Source: Acidimicrobiales bacterium (lineage in GTDB: Bacteria > Actinomycetota > Acidimicrobiia > Acidimicrobiales > Poriferisodalaceae). Taken from it: 64,000 bases of DNA. The notes below the pieces were generated by a model. It did no database searches, was not told the DNA's origin, and saw only the letters and a list, made by a program, of their open reading frames with translations. Location: contig VYDH01000004.1 of assembly GCA_009843525.1 (NCBI GenBank), forward strand, positions 1 to 64,000, given 5' to 3'. Made by a program: the position numbers and the translations under genes. This document shows, piece by piece, positions 16,278-23,522 of this stretch. How positions within the stretch are numbered: the first letter of the stretch is position 1; every line of letters begins with the position of its first letter.

Positions 16278-16337
16278 CTGAGACAGCCGCGGAGAGGGTG
16301 GAGGTGCCTTGGCGTTCGGCCCTGGCAGGCCGCGCAC
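16278..16337 (+). repeat. Diverged direct repeat, copy 2
   Basis: Begins CTGAGACAGCCGC and ends CAGGCCGCGC, matching the copy at 15920-15979 with small gaps. It precedes the VapBC-type operon by about 220 bases. Confidence 0.4.
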
Positions 16338-16560
16338 AGGGCCAGTGCGGCCAGCGTCTACGTGCTCCTACACGAATCGGCGAAGTCCGCCGAGACCTCG
16401 CTGCGCTCGGACGACGATCGCATTGCGCGCCACGACGCACCCCTCATGAACGAGGCCAGCATCGCAGAAAGCAGCGCACACGCGGGAATTCAGCCTCTCC
16501 ATCGGTAACCCCGAGAAAATGCTGCCGACGAGCGCGCAGGCATCCAATACATTCGACGAC

Positions 16561-16788
16561 ATGGCACGCGCGACGGTGCGACTCGAGAAGGAGGAACGTC
16601 AGATTCTCGAACGGCTCGCGCCCCAGTTCGGCGGCGAGGCGGCAACGATCCGCGAAGCGTTGCAACGGCTGGCCGACGATCACGACCGCAGAGAGGCTGT
16701 CAACGCCTTCTTCGAAGAGTGGGAAGCCGAGTCGGAACCGCTCAGCCCAGACGAAGTTGCCGCGATCGCCAAGCGTTGCGGCCTGTGA
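16561..16788 (+). CDS. vapB: VapB-type antitoxin (small DNA-binding protein)
   Basis: 75 residues: MARATVRLEKEE, a short strand, then a helical region (ATIREALQRLAD) and an acidic C-terminus (EEWEAESEPLSPDEVA), a ribbon-helix-helix-like antitoxin layout. Its stop overlaps the PIN-domain toxin start by 3 bases (GTGA), the usual translational coupling of VapBC pairs. The ATG at 16561 lacks a Shine-Dalgarno; an in-frame ATG at 16519 would add 14 residues. It should neutralise the toxin and repress the operon. Confidence 0.7.
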   Translation: MARATVRLEKEERQILERLAPQFGGEAATIREALQRLADDHDRREAVNAFFEEWEAESEPLSPDEVAAIAKRCGL

Positions 16789-17156
16789 TTCTTGATGCAG
16801 GCGTGCTGATCTCTGTAGATCGTGGCGAACGGAGCGCGCTCGCGCTGGCCCCACGCGCTGCTGATGCCAAACCGCTCCACACCACCCACGCCGTGGTTGC
16901 CCAGGTGTGGCGAGATGGCGCGAGGCAGGCGCGACTCGCAAAGTTCCTTCGGACGGTGACAATTCACCCGCTTGAAGACGGGAAGGAGGTCGGCCACCTG
17001 CTCGCGAATTCCGGCAGATCTGACGTCGTTGACGCTCATCTCGTCCATCTGGCGCTGCAACTTGGCGACGCCGTGCTCACTGGCGATTCTGCCGACTTGA
17101 AGACGATCAGCAATTCACTTGGCGACGCAGGGCCACCGATTCACCCGTGGCCCTAA
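16785..17156 (+). CDS. vapC: PIN-domain toxin (VapC-like ribonuclease)
   Basis: 123 residues starting at GTG 16785. VILDAGVLI supplies the first metal-binding Asp of the PIN fold; GRSDVVDAHLVHLA supplies the central Asp pair, and LTGDSADL the last Asp. PIN-domain toxins cleave specific RNAs using magnesium. The start overlaps the stop of the 75-residue antitoxin gene, and the length is typical. It converges with the XRE-ImmA gene, 81 bases away. Confidence 0.8.
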   Translation: MILDAGVLISVDRGERSALALAPRAADAKPLHTTHAVVAQVWRDGARQARLAKFLRTVTIHPLEDGKEVGHLLANSGRSDVVDAHLVHLALQLGDAVLTGDSADLKTISNSLGDAGPPIHPWP

Positions 17157-17237
17157 CGACACAAGGCGCACTCGACAGGGGCCCCGGCGTCCTGTTCGGG
17201 GCAGCGATTCCGCATGTGATCGCGAACGTCGAAAACT

Positions 17238-18464
17238 TCAGACGACGCCAGTGACCTCGTACTCGCGGAACTCTGCCGCGTGGAGCAGTGATACCTCTTC
17301 AGGGCTGCCAGTCGGCTGGCTGATCAACTGCGCGATGTCGGGAAGCGCTAGCCCAGTGAATGCGGCGGCGCTGGCCGGCGACATGACATCGGTGACAACG
17401 GCTCGACGCAGCATTCGCAGGAACGAACGCGGGAATCGCAGCAGGAACGACATCGCCGGGCCGCCGATTTTCGGTTCGCGACGAGCCGGATACCCGAGTG
17501 CACGCGCAAGCGACTCTGGCTGAACGGTTGTCCTGAATCTTGCGTAGGTGTCCTGGGTGATCACGTTCATCTGACGCAACCGGACCAGCACGGTCGGCCA
17601 CGACACATCGAAGTAGTGCTGGATGTGCACGATGTCGGCCGGATCGCTGATGCGGGGCGGCAGTCCGAGTTGCTCGGCGAACCGTCGGACTCCGTCGCTC
17701 GGCATCAGGAACTCTCCAGCGAATAGATCGGCGAACCGCTCACGCTGGCTGGAGTCGCCGCACAGCACATGGCTGGTCTCGTGGCTGTGGAACAGTGCGT
17801 GCGCGCATCCGTGGGCGATGGCAAAGCGCCTCCGGCCTGGAGACATGTCGTAGTTCACGAGAATCGACAGTCCTGCTTCGGGATGTCGAAGGAACGCCCC
17901 CGGAGGAGCACTGTCGAGGTCTGGTCCAAGGGGGGCCTGGTAGACGGTGACGCCCAAGGCTTCGCATGCCGAGTCAACGCTCCCGAGGGGTCCAGCGCCG
18001 AGGCCGAGATGAGCGCGCACCTCCTGTGCCTTGCGCCGAGCATCGTCGCGGTTGGTGTAGGCGGCCCGATGAGCGAATGGACTCTGAGTTGGGCGCCCAG
18101 ATGGCTCGCCTGTGACTCGGCAGAGCTCAGCGAAACGATCCAATAAATGGACGAACTCCCGGATTCCGGTGACACCGTCGGAACCAATGCCGTGACCCTC
18201 CCGCAAGAGCAAGCCAGCCAAGTCGGCGGATGCCGGACCTGCGAGCCGCCCCTCCAGCAGGTCCGCCGGTTCGATGCTGTAGAGGCGGGCCAAGGCGCTG
18301 ATCTGCCGGTCATTCGGAATGCGCGTCCCAGATTCCCAATAGGAGACCATCGCGCGATTGACCCCAAGCGCCAGGCCCACCTCGTCCTGCGTGAAGCGGG
18401 CACTCGCCCTGGCGCGAGCCAGCGCCTCGTTGAGCGATCTCGCCGACTGCTCGGATTCGCCCAT
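17238..18464 (-). CDS. XRE helix-turn-helix / ImmA-IrrE-like protein with inactive protease motif
   Basis: 408 residues. An N-terminal XRE helix-turn-helix (FTQDEVGLALGVNRAMVSYWESG, with recognition helix near residues 34-44) is followed by a linker and an IrrE/ImmA (DUF955) peptidase-like domain. The metal-binding motif, normally HExxH, reads HGCAH at residues 218-222; the codons confirm Gly instead of the catalytic Glu. The second conserved block, FADLFAGEFLMP, is intact with its metal-ligand Glu. Such one-piece regulators normally sense and cleave repressors or control toxin-antitoxin and mobile elements; here cleavage is probably lost. The gene converges with vapBC. Confidence 0.85.
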   Translation of the reverse strand: MGESEQSARSLNEALARARASARFTQDEVGLALGVNRAMVSYWESGTRIPNDRQISALARLYSIEPADLLEGRLAGPASADLAGLLLREGHGIGSDGVTGIREFVHLLDRFAELCRVTGEPSGRPTQSPFAHRAAYTNRDDARRKAQEVRAHLGLGAGPLGSVDSACEALGVTVYQAPLGPDLDSAPPGAFLRHPEAGLSILVNYDMSPGRRRFAIAHGCAHALFHSHETSHVLCGDSSQRERFADLFAGEFLMPSDGVRRFAEQLGLPPRISDPADIVHIQHYFDVSWPTVLVRLRQMNVITQDTYARFRTTVQPESLARALGYPARREPKIGGPAMSFLLRFPRSFLRMLRRAVVTDVMSPASAAAFTGLALPDIAQLISQPTGSPEEVSLLHAAEFREYEVTGVV

Positions 18465-18839
18465 GAGTTACACATGTTACGAAGCCAGCCACTCATATTC
18501 GCCTGATGCAACTATCGGACGGCCGAGTCGGAGCCCATGAGCCCAAGCGCGCTCACTCAACCAAGGGCATCCGCACGTACAGCGGACGCCCGTGGGCCAA
18601 CAGGATCAGCGCTTTTTGACGCTCTCCTGACAGCGAATGCGTCGCTGTCGGGCTAACGTTGGCAGTGCCTGACGGATCCGGTTAGTAGGCCTTGGCCGAA
18701 TGCAATCGCGTGCCCCAGGCATCAGGACCCCGGCCCGCACGGGGTCCTTTTCTCTGCGCCCCATTTCGCAATAGCAGACGACATGTCGACGCCACCTCCA
18801 GATTTGCGGCAGATGCAGCAGACATGCGACGCTGCGGCG
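18465..18839. other. Spacer with stable hairpin and terminator; possible small RNA
   Basis: No protein gene is supported here. An 8-bp perfect hairpin (GACAGCGA-ATGCG-TCGCTGTC, 18629-18649) is followed about 75 bases later by a canonical intrinsic terminator on the plus strand (18724-18755). This arrangement between a divergent regulator gene and a broken antitoxin gene could mark a short untranslated RNA. Confidence 0.4.
18724..18755 (+). terminator. Intrinsic terminator
   Basis: Stem AGGACCCC / GGGGTCCT with a 9-base loop, followed by TTTTCTCT. No plus-strand gene ends just before it, so it should terminate an RNA that starts in the 18.46-18.7 kb spacer, or read-through transcription. Confidence 0.6.
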
Positions 18840-19093
18840 ATGGACAAGATGGCCTCGCGAGATCTTCGCAACCAAACACGGCGCTGTTGGATCGAGTCGC
18901 TGGCGGCGAATCGCTCTGCATCACCGTGCATGGCAGGCCAGTCGCCGAACTGCGGCCCATCGAAGAGCGCCCGCAATGGATGAGCCGCGAGCGCTTCGTC
19001 TGCGACGTCCTGAGCCATCAGGCGGACCCTGGCCTGCTTGACGACTTGGCAGACCTCAAGGCCGAGACAACCGACGACCTGCAACGGGTGTGA
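18840..19093 (+). pseudogene. Phd/YefM-type antitoxin, frameshifted
   Basis: An ATG at 18840 opens MDKMASRDLRNQT, the normal N-terminus of a Phd/VapB antitoxin. About at 18872-18880 the frame is lost, and the rest of the protein continues in the next frame as ALLDRVAGGESLCITVHGRPVAELRPI, then the usual acidic tail (LLDDLADLKAETTDDL) to the stop at 19093. Loss of one base near AACCAAACACGG explains the shift. No toxin gene follows; a convergent hydrolase gene ends at 19116. This is a dead or decaying antitoxin. Confidence 0.75.
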
Positions 19094-19115
19094 GCCTGCG
19101 CGTCGACCCGCCGTG

Positions 19116-20033
19116 TCACTCGCGCGGCATCAGGGTGGCGAGCCAGAAGTTCGTCATGTCGTCGACGAAGAGGGGGGCGAGTTCGGGGGTGCCACCTATG
19201 TGGGCGCCGCGGACGCCGTAGCCGGCGTTGATGGCGTAGAGGAAGCCGTCGAGATCGACCATTGACGAGTCGGGCTGGTCGGAAGTCGGCGGGACGAAGG
19301 CGCCGTCGTCGGCGATGTAGACGGTGGGTGCTCCTGGGGTCACGGCAGCTTCGGAGATGTGCTCCAGGGGCGTGGAGCGGTCGAAGCTGTGGTGGGCGTC
19401 CGCCACGATCCGCACTGAGGCGTCGCCGGCGGCGACTTGCATGGCGTGGATGTGGGCTTGGACCTGCATCGGCGAGCACCAGTCGTCCTGATCGCCGATG
19501 ATCGCCCGTACCCGGGTGCTGCCGACCGAGGGGTCAACGAACTGGTGGCCTGACCAGGGGTAGGCGGCGTAGACGCCAGCGAGCTTGGGGGCGCCGGAGG
19601 CTGCTGCGAGGTGCACCGACGCCGCGCTCAGCACAGCCGAGCCGCCCCGGCTGTGGCCCTGCGCGCCGATGCGCGTCGGGTCGATGTCGGGTCGGGCCGC
19701 AAGCGCCTCGGCGGTGGCAAGGACGTCCCAAGCGCTGGCGGCGAAGGAGTACTGGACCTGGTTGGCGACGGTCGAGGTGACGCTGCGGGGGCCAAACGGG
19801 TCGAGGCCGCATGCGGCGATCCCGGCGTCGACGATGGCCGACGCGTGAGCGAGATGGTGAGGCTGGAGCCCGAGGCTGCCCGGTACCACGATGACCACAG
19901 GGAATGGTCCGGGCCCGTCGGGAAGGAACAGCTTGGCCCAGATGTCCTGGCGGGGCATCACCGCAGTGTCAGAGATGGCCTGGTGGAAGTTGATGGGGTT
20001 CGCCGACGGGATGGTCAGCTCAATGTCCGCCAT
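19116..20033 (-). CDS. Dienelactone-hydrolase-like alpha/beta hydrolase
   Basis: 305 residues from the ATG at 20033. The central part has the strand-nucleophile elbow GAQGHSRGG (Ser in GHSRG), an Asp in GDQDDW and a His in DAHHSFD, in the order of a Ser-Asp-His triad. PFPVVIVVPGSLG provides the oxyanion region. It should hydrolyse an ester or related bond in the cytoplasm. Reading upstream of 20033 enters the antisense strand of the RDD genes and is not coding. It lies divergent to the tandem RDD genes. Confidence 0.82.
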   Translation of the reverse strand: MADIELTIPSANPINFHQAISDTAVMPRQDIWAKLFLPDGPGPFPVVIVVPGSLGLQPHHLAHASAIVDAGIAACGLDPFGPRSVTSTVANQVQYSFAASAWDVLATAEALAARPDIDPTRIGAQGHSRGGSAVLSAASVHLAAASGAPKLAGVYAAYPWSGHQFVDPSVGSTRVRAIIGDQDDWCSPMQVQAHIHAMQVAAGDASVRIVADAHHSFDRSTPLEHISEAAVTPGAPTVYIADDGAFVPPTSDQPDSSMVDLDGFLYAINAGYGVRGAHIGGTPELAPLFVDDMTNFWLATLMPRE

Positions 20034-20120
20034 CCGCACAGCCTGCCGCGTTCCGACGCGTCCGGCACCCACACAGCGCCGATCACTGCGTCGACGCAGG
20101 CGCGCTGACAGACTCGCCGC

Positions 20121-20531
20121 GTGTCTGACGGGATCGAGCCGCCGCGGCGTGAGGCTTACCTGGATGAGATAGCGGCCGGGCCAATCCGACGTGTGGCCGC
20201 ACATCTCATCGAAGTCGTGATCTGGGGACTCATCTACGCCTACTGGTATGTCGTCGTTCCCTACCTTGCGTGGCTCGTATTCGCCCTGATGCGCGGGCAG
20301 ACGCCCGGCAAGCAGCTTCTCGGGATGGTGGCCGTGAGGCCCGACGGGACTCGATTCGGCTGGTTCCGGATGTTGATTCGCGAGCTCTTCAAGGAGCTCT
20401 ACTGGGTTCTCACGCTGGGTCTCGGCATGATCATCGACATCATGCTGTTGGCGTTGAGCGACGACTCGCGCACGGTGGCAGACCGCGTCACGGGCAGCAC
20501 CATCGTTCACGTCTCGGCGCTGCAGTCCTAA
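20121..20531 (+). CDS. RDD-family membrane protein (tandem copy 1)
   Basis: 136 residues from GTG 20121. Two hydrophobic segments (WGLIYAYWYVVVPYLAWLVF and LYWVLTLGLGMIIDIMLLAL) flank the RDD-type core RGQTPGKQLLGMVAV and DRVTGSTIVHV. The next gene, 3 bases after its stop, encodes a clear paralogue. RDD proteins are small inner-membrane proteins, some linked to ion transport; no specific role is indicated. Confidence 0.8.
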   Translation: MSDGIEPPRREAYLDEIAAGPIRRVAAHLIEVVIWGLIYAYWYVVVPYLAWLVFALMRGQTPGKQLLGMVAVRPDGTRFGWFRMLIRELFKELYWVLTLGLGMIIDIMLLALSDDSRTVADRVTGSTIVHVSALQS

Positions 20532-20533
20532 CC

Positions 20534-20938
20534 GTGACGTCGGAACCGAAGCCGCCGCCGCCCGACGCCTCTCTCGAAGACTTCGCGACGGGACCCTTCC
20601 GTCGCTTGACAGCACACCTGATCGACCAAATCTTGATCTTGGTGGTTGTCATATTCTGGCCGCTCATATTCGTGCTTCTTGTGTGGTGGCTCCTCGTGCT
20701 TGCACGCGGGCAGACGCCAGGCAAACAGCTCGTCGGGATATTCGCTGTGCGACGAGACGCCACACGTTTCGGGTGGGGCCGGATGTTCATCCGGGAGAAT
20801 TTCAGAGTGCTCTTTTGGACCCTTACCCTCGGGCTCGGCAGTGTCGCCGACAGCGCCGCGATCCTGCTGCGCAAAGACCGGCGCTCCGTCACCGACCTCG
20901 TCGCCGGCAGCACCATCGTCCACGTCCCCAGCAGCTAA
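20534..20938 (+). CDS. RDD-family membrane protein (tandem copy 2)
   Basis: 134 residues from GTG 20534. It shares with its neighbour the blocks RGQTPGKQL.GI, TRFGW.RM.IRE.F, LTLGLG and GSTIVHV, so the pair arose by tandem duplication. The first hydrophobic segment (ILILVVVIFWPLIFVLLVWW) is more strongly hydrophobic than in copy 1, and its arginine/aspartate pattern after LLR differs. The two probably form a heteromeric or regulated pair in one transcript. Confidence 0.8.
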   Translation: MTSEPKPPPPDASLEDFATGPFRRLTAHLIDQILILVVVIFWPLIFVLLVWWLLVLARGQTPGKQLVGIFAVRRDATRFGWGRMFIRENFRVLFWTLTLGLGSVADSAAILLRKDRRSVTDLVAGSTIVHVPSS

Positions 20939-21057
20939 GGCCCAGCGACAGGCCCTGCACGGTTGCAGACCGAGTCATGAGCTACACCATTGCCCGAGTT
21001 TGACCTGGCGAGACAAAGCACCGGCGCTTCTGCATCGGGAGCATCTAGCTTGCGGGC

Positions 21058-22209
21058 GTGTCGACATTTGAGGTGGCGGTTGTTGGGCGGGGGCTGATCG
21101 GCAGTGCGGCTGCCCGGCATCTCGCAGAGGCGGGGCGCTCGGTGGCGTTGATCGGGCCGGGTGAACCGGAGGACTATGCAACGTCAACCGGTCCGTTTGC
21201 GAGCCACTACGACGAAGGCCGCATCACTCGCATGATCGATCCGGATCCTGCCTGGTCACACTTGGCGATCCGCTCCATTGGCAGGTATGCCGACATCGAG
21301 GAACGCTCGGGCATCGGGTTTCATTCCGGCACCGGGCTCGTCTATTCGGGGGCCAATCCGCATGCGGATCTCGCCCACGCGCTCGAACTCGATGTCGACG
21401 CGCGCGAGGTCACAGCTGCCGAAGTTGCAGAGCGCTTCGGCATCGACATGACGAGCGCGGACGCGATCATCCTCGAAGCTGCACCGGCGGGCCATATCAA
21501 CCCGCGACGGATGGTCGCGGCGCAGAGCCGGCTGACGGCGACAGCGGGCGGGACTGTCGTCGACGCAGCCGTCTCAGGGGCCGTGCCGACAGCCGACGGC
21601 GTGCAGCTGACCGTCGGCAGCGACACGGTGCTCGCCGGGAGCGTGCTGTTGTGCACCGGCGCGTGGGCTGCCGAACTGGTCGGGGTCGATCTGCCGCTCG
21701 AGCGCAGCCTGCGGACGATCCTGATGGCCGAACTCGATGACGGCCCGGCGCTGCCGAGCCTCATCTCCCGGACCGACCCGGCCACCTGCGAGGAAGATCC
21801 TCGCCACGACGTCTACTGGGTGCCGCCCGTTCGGTTCCCGGACAGTCGAGTCATGCTGAAGATCGGCGGCTACGACCCTGCCGCCACCATGGCCGACGAC
21901 GTGCCCACCGTGGTCGACTGGTTCCGCAGCGGCGGGAGCGTGGCCGAGGCGGACGACCTCGAGGCCCGGTTGCGGGAATTCCTCCCCGACCGCACGATCC
22001 GGTCGCGCGACTTCAAACCGTGCGTGGTCACGAACACGCCGCACGACCTGCCGTGGATCGACTGGGTAGACGACCGCGTCGCAGTCGCGGTCGGCGGATG
22101 CGGTTCCGCCGCCAAGTCGGCCGACGAGATCGGGCGGCTCGCCGGGACGCTGTTCACCGAGGAAGGCTGGACAGATCCCGTTCTCAAGCTCGAATCGTTC
22201 CGACCCTGA
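21058..22209 (+). CDS. FAD-dependent oxidoreductase (DadA / sarcosine-oxidase-like)
   Basis: 383 residues from GTG 21058. The N-terminal FAD motif VVGRGLIGSAAARHLAEAG and the DAO-type layout, with a second conserved segment (VLLCTGAWAAEL) near residue 200 and the C-terminal DRVAVAVGGCGSAAKSADEIGRL, place it in the DadA/monomeric sarcosine-oxidase group, which oxidises secondary or D-amino acids and similar amines. The C-terminal Cys (GGCGS) could be the site of covalent FAD, as in sarcosine oxidase, but this is unproven. Substrate unknown. Confidence 0.85.
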   Translation: MSTFEVAVVGRGLIGSAAARHLAEAGRSVALIGPGEPEDYATSTGPFASHYDEGRITRMIDPDPAWSHLAIRSIGRYADIEERSGIGFHSGTGLVYSGANPHADLAHALELDVDAREVTAAEVAERFGIDMTSADAIILEAAPAGHINPRRMVAAQSRLTATAGGTVVDAAVSGAVPTADGVQLTVGSDTVLAGSVLLCTGAWAAELVGVDLPLERSLRTILMAELDDGPALPSLISRTDPATCEEDPRHDVYWVPPVRFPDSRVMLKIGGYDPAATMADDVPTVVDWFRSGGSVAEADDLEARLREFLPDRTIRSRDFKPCVVTNTPHDLPWIDWVDDRVAVAVGGCGSAAKSADEIGRLAGTLFTEEGWTDPVLKLESFRP

Positions 22210-22227
22210 AGCAACCGGGCGTGCCAC

Positions 22228-22605
22228 TCAGGCGTGCGGTTCCAGCAGCTCGAGACGGTTGCCGAAAGGATCGTCCACGTAGACGCGGTCGTAGCCCTCG
22301 AGGGGTTCGTCATCGCGGACGGCAACACCAGCGCCACGCAGCTGTTCCACGAGTGCGTGCAGATCCTGCACCTGCAGTGCAGGGTGGGCCTTGCGCGCGG
22401 GACTGAACGAAACCTCAACGCCGAGGTGGATCTTGACAGTGCTGCCTCCGGAATCGCGCTCAAACCAGCAGCCGCCGCGGGCCTCCAGGTGCGGTGGTTT
22501 GGGCACACGCGATAACCCGAGCAGGCCCTCGTAGAACGCCTGCGCTTCGGCCTCGCGGCCGGGCGGCATCGCCAACTGCACGTGATCAATCGCGATAATC
22601 CTCAC
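22228..22605 (-). CDS. VOC/glyoxalase-fold protein
   Basis: 125 residues from GTG 22605 (VRIIAIDHVQLAMPPG). A bab-bab-bab metal-site fold is seen: His near the start, HLGVEVSF in the middle and DDPFGNRLELLEP at the end. Such proteins are lyases, dioxygenases or isomerases. Reading upstream of 22605 gives unrelated sequence. It is divergent from the catabolic operon beginning at 22752. Confidence 0.8.
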   Translation of the reverse strand: MRIIAIDHVQLAMPPGREAEAQAFYEGLLGLSRVPKPPHLEARGGCWFERDSGGSTVKIHLGVEVSFSPARKAHPALQVQDLHALVEQLRGAGVAVRDDEPLEGYDRVYVDDPFGNRLELLEPHA

Positions 22606-22751
22606 GACACCGAACCGCCGGGCCGTCCGACTCCGCTGGCCGAGCCGCTGCGAACGCTGGGCGACGCCGGGGATGTGCCGGAAGCGTCGTGCCAATGAGC
22701 CATGCTGCAAGCCTGCCAACTGCGGCGGAAGATCGTGGCGGAGGGGTGACT

Positions 22752-23486
22752 GTGAGCAGTGTGGTGGTGACGGGGGCGAGCTCGGGGATCGGCGAAGCAA
22801 TTGCTCGGCGGTTCGTGGCTGACGGCTGGGATGTGCTGACCGGCAGCCGGCGGCGGCCCGCGCTTGCAGGAGCCGGGTGGCTGCAGACCGATGTGGCCGA
22901 TCCGGCGCAGGCCGATGCGCTGGTGGCTGCTGCTGTGGAGCGGTTCGGGCGGCTGGACGCAGTGGTCAACAACGCCGGCGTACAGGTGGAGAAGACCGTC
23001 GCCGACACCACCGACGAGGAATTCGACCGGGTCATGGACATCAACGTGCGGGGCGTCTTCAACATGTGCCGTGCGGCCGTGCGTCAGATGTCGAGCCAGC
23101 ACGACGGCGGCGTCATCATCAACATCGCCTCGATCGCCGCGACCCACGCCGACGCTGGCATGGCCGTCTACAACGCGTCCAAGGGTGCTGTCGAGGCGCT
23201 GACCCGGGCGATCGCGGTGGACCACGGGCACCAAGGCATCCGTTGCGTCGCGGTCAGCCCCGGCTGGATCGCCACCGCACTCGCCGATGCGGTTTTCGAC
23301 CTGGAGGCAGACCCCGACGCGGCCCGACAGGCAGCCATCGAGCGCCATCCGGTCGGCCGGCTCGGCACCCCCGACGACGTCGCCGAAGCGGTGGCGTGGC
23401 TGGCCAGCCCAGCGGCCAGTTTCGTCTCGGGCAGCGTGTTTACTGTGGACGGTGGCCTCACAGCACAGAGTCCCATCGGCGGCTGA
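22752..23486 (+). CDS. SDR oxidoreductase (operon gene 1)
   Basis: 244 residues. TGASSGIG, NNAG, the catalytic Ser in NIASIAA, YNASK and FTVDGG are all intact, so this is an active classical short-chain dehydrogenase. GTG 22752 is preferred: GGAGGGG lies about 8 bases before it. It opens a five-gene run (spacings 36, 3, 94 and 0 bases) of catabolic enzymes, so a dehydrogenation of a sugar-acid or hydroxy-acid substrate is the natural guess. Confidence 0.88.
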   Translation: MSSVVVTGASSGIGEAIARRFVADGWDVLTGSRRRPALAGAGWLQTDVADPAQADALVAAAVERFGRLDAVVNNAGVQVEKTVADTTDEEFDRVMDINVRGVFNMCRAAVRQMSSQHDGGVIINIASIAATHADAGMAVYNASKGAVEALTRAIAVDHGHQGIRCVAVSPGWIATALADAVFDLEADPDAARQAAIERHPVGRLGTPDDVAEAVAWLASPAASFVSGSVFTVDGGLTAQSPIGG

Positions 23487-23522
23487 AGCAACGGTAAGTG
23501 CCGTGCGGGGGCTATCGCGGAC

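Larger units (their letters stand above)
15825..16560. other. Non-coding spacer at the left of the accessory island
   Basis: No gene can be supported in these about 740 bases: open frames here have no recognisable domains or convincing starts. The stretch holds two diverged copies of a roughly 60-bp sequence (15920-15979 and 16278-16337) and two adjacent strong hairpins (16165-16184 and 16189-16210). It may be eroded mobile DNA or carry an untranslated RNA. Confidence 0.5.

Noticed and set aside
15987..16508. 173-codon plus-strand frame in the island spacer
   Set aside because: No domain, no ribosome site, and it crosses hairpins and repeats; composition is like random high-GC DNA.
20034..20615. 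N-terminal extension of the dienelactone-hydrolase-like gene
   Set aside because: The extension is antisense to the tandem RDD genes and has no homology; the fold begins at the ATG at 20033.
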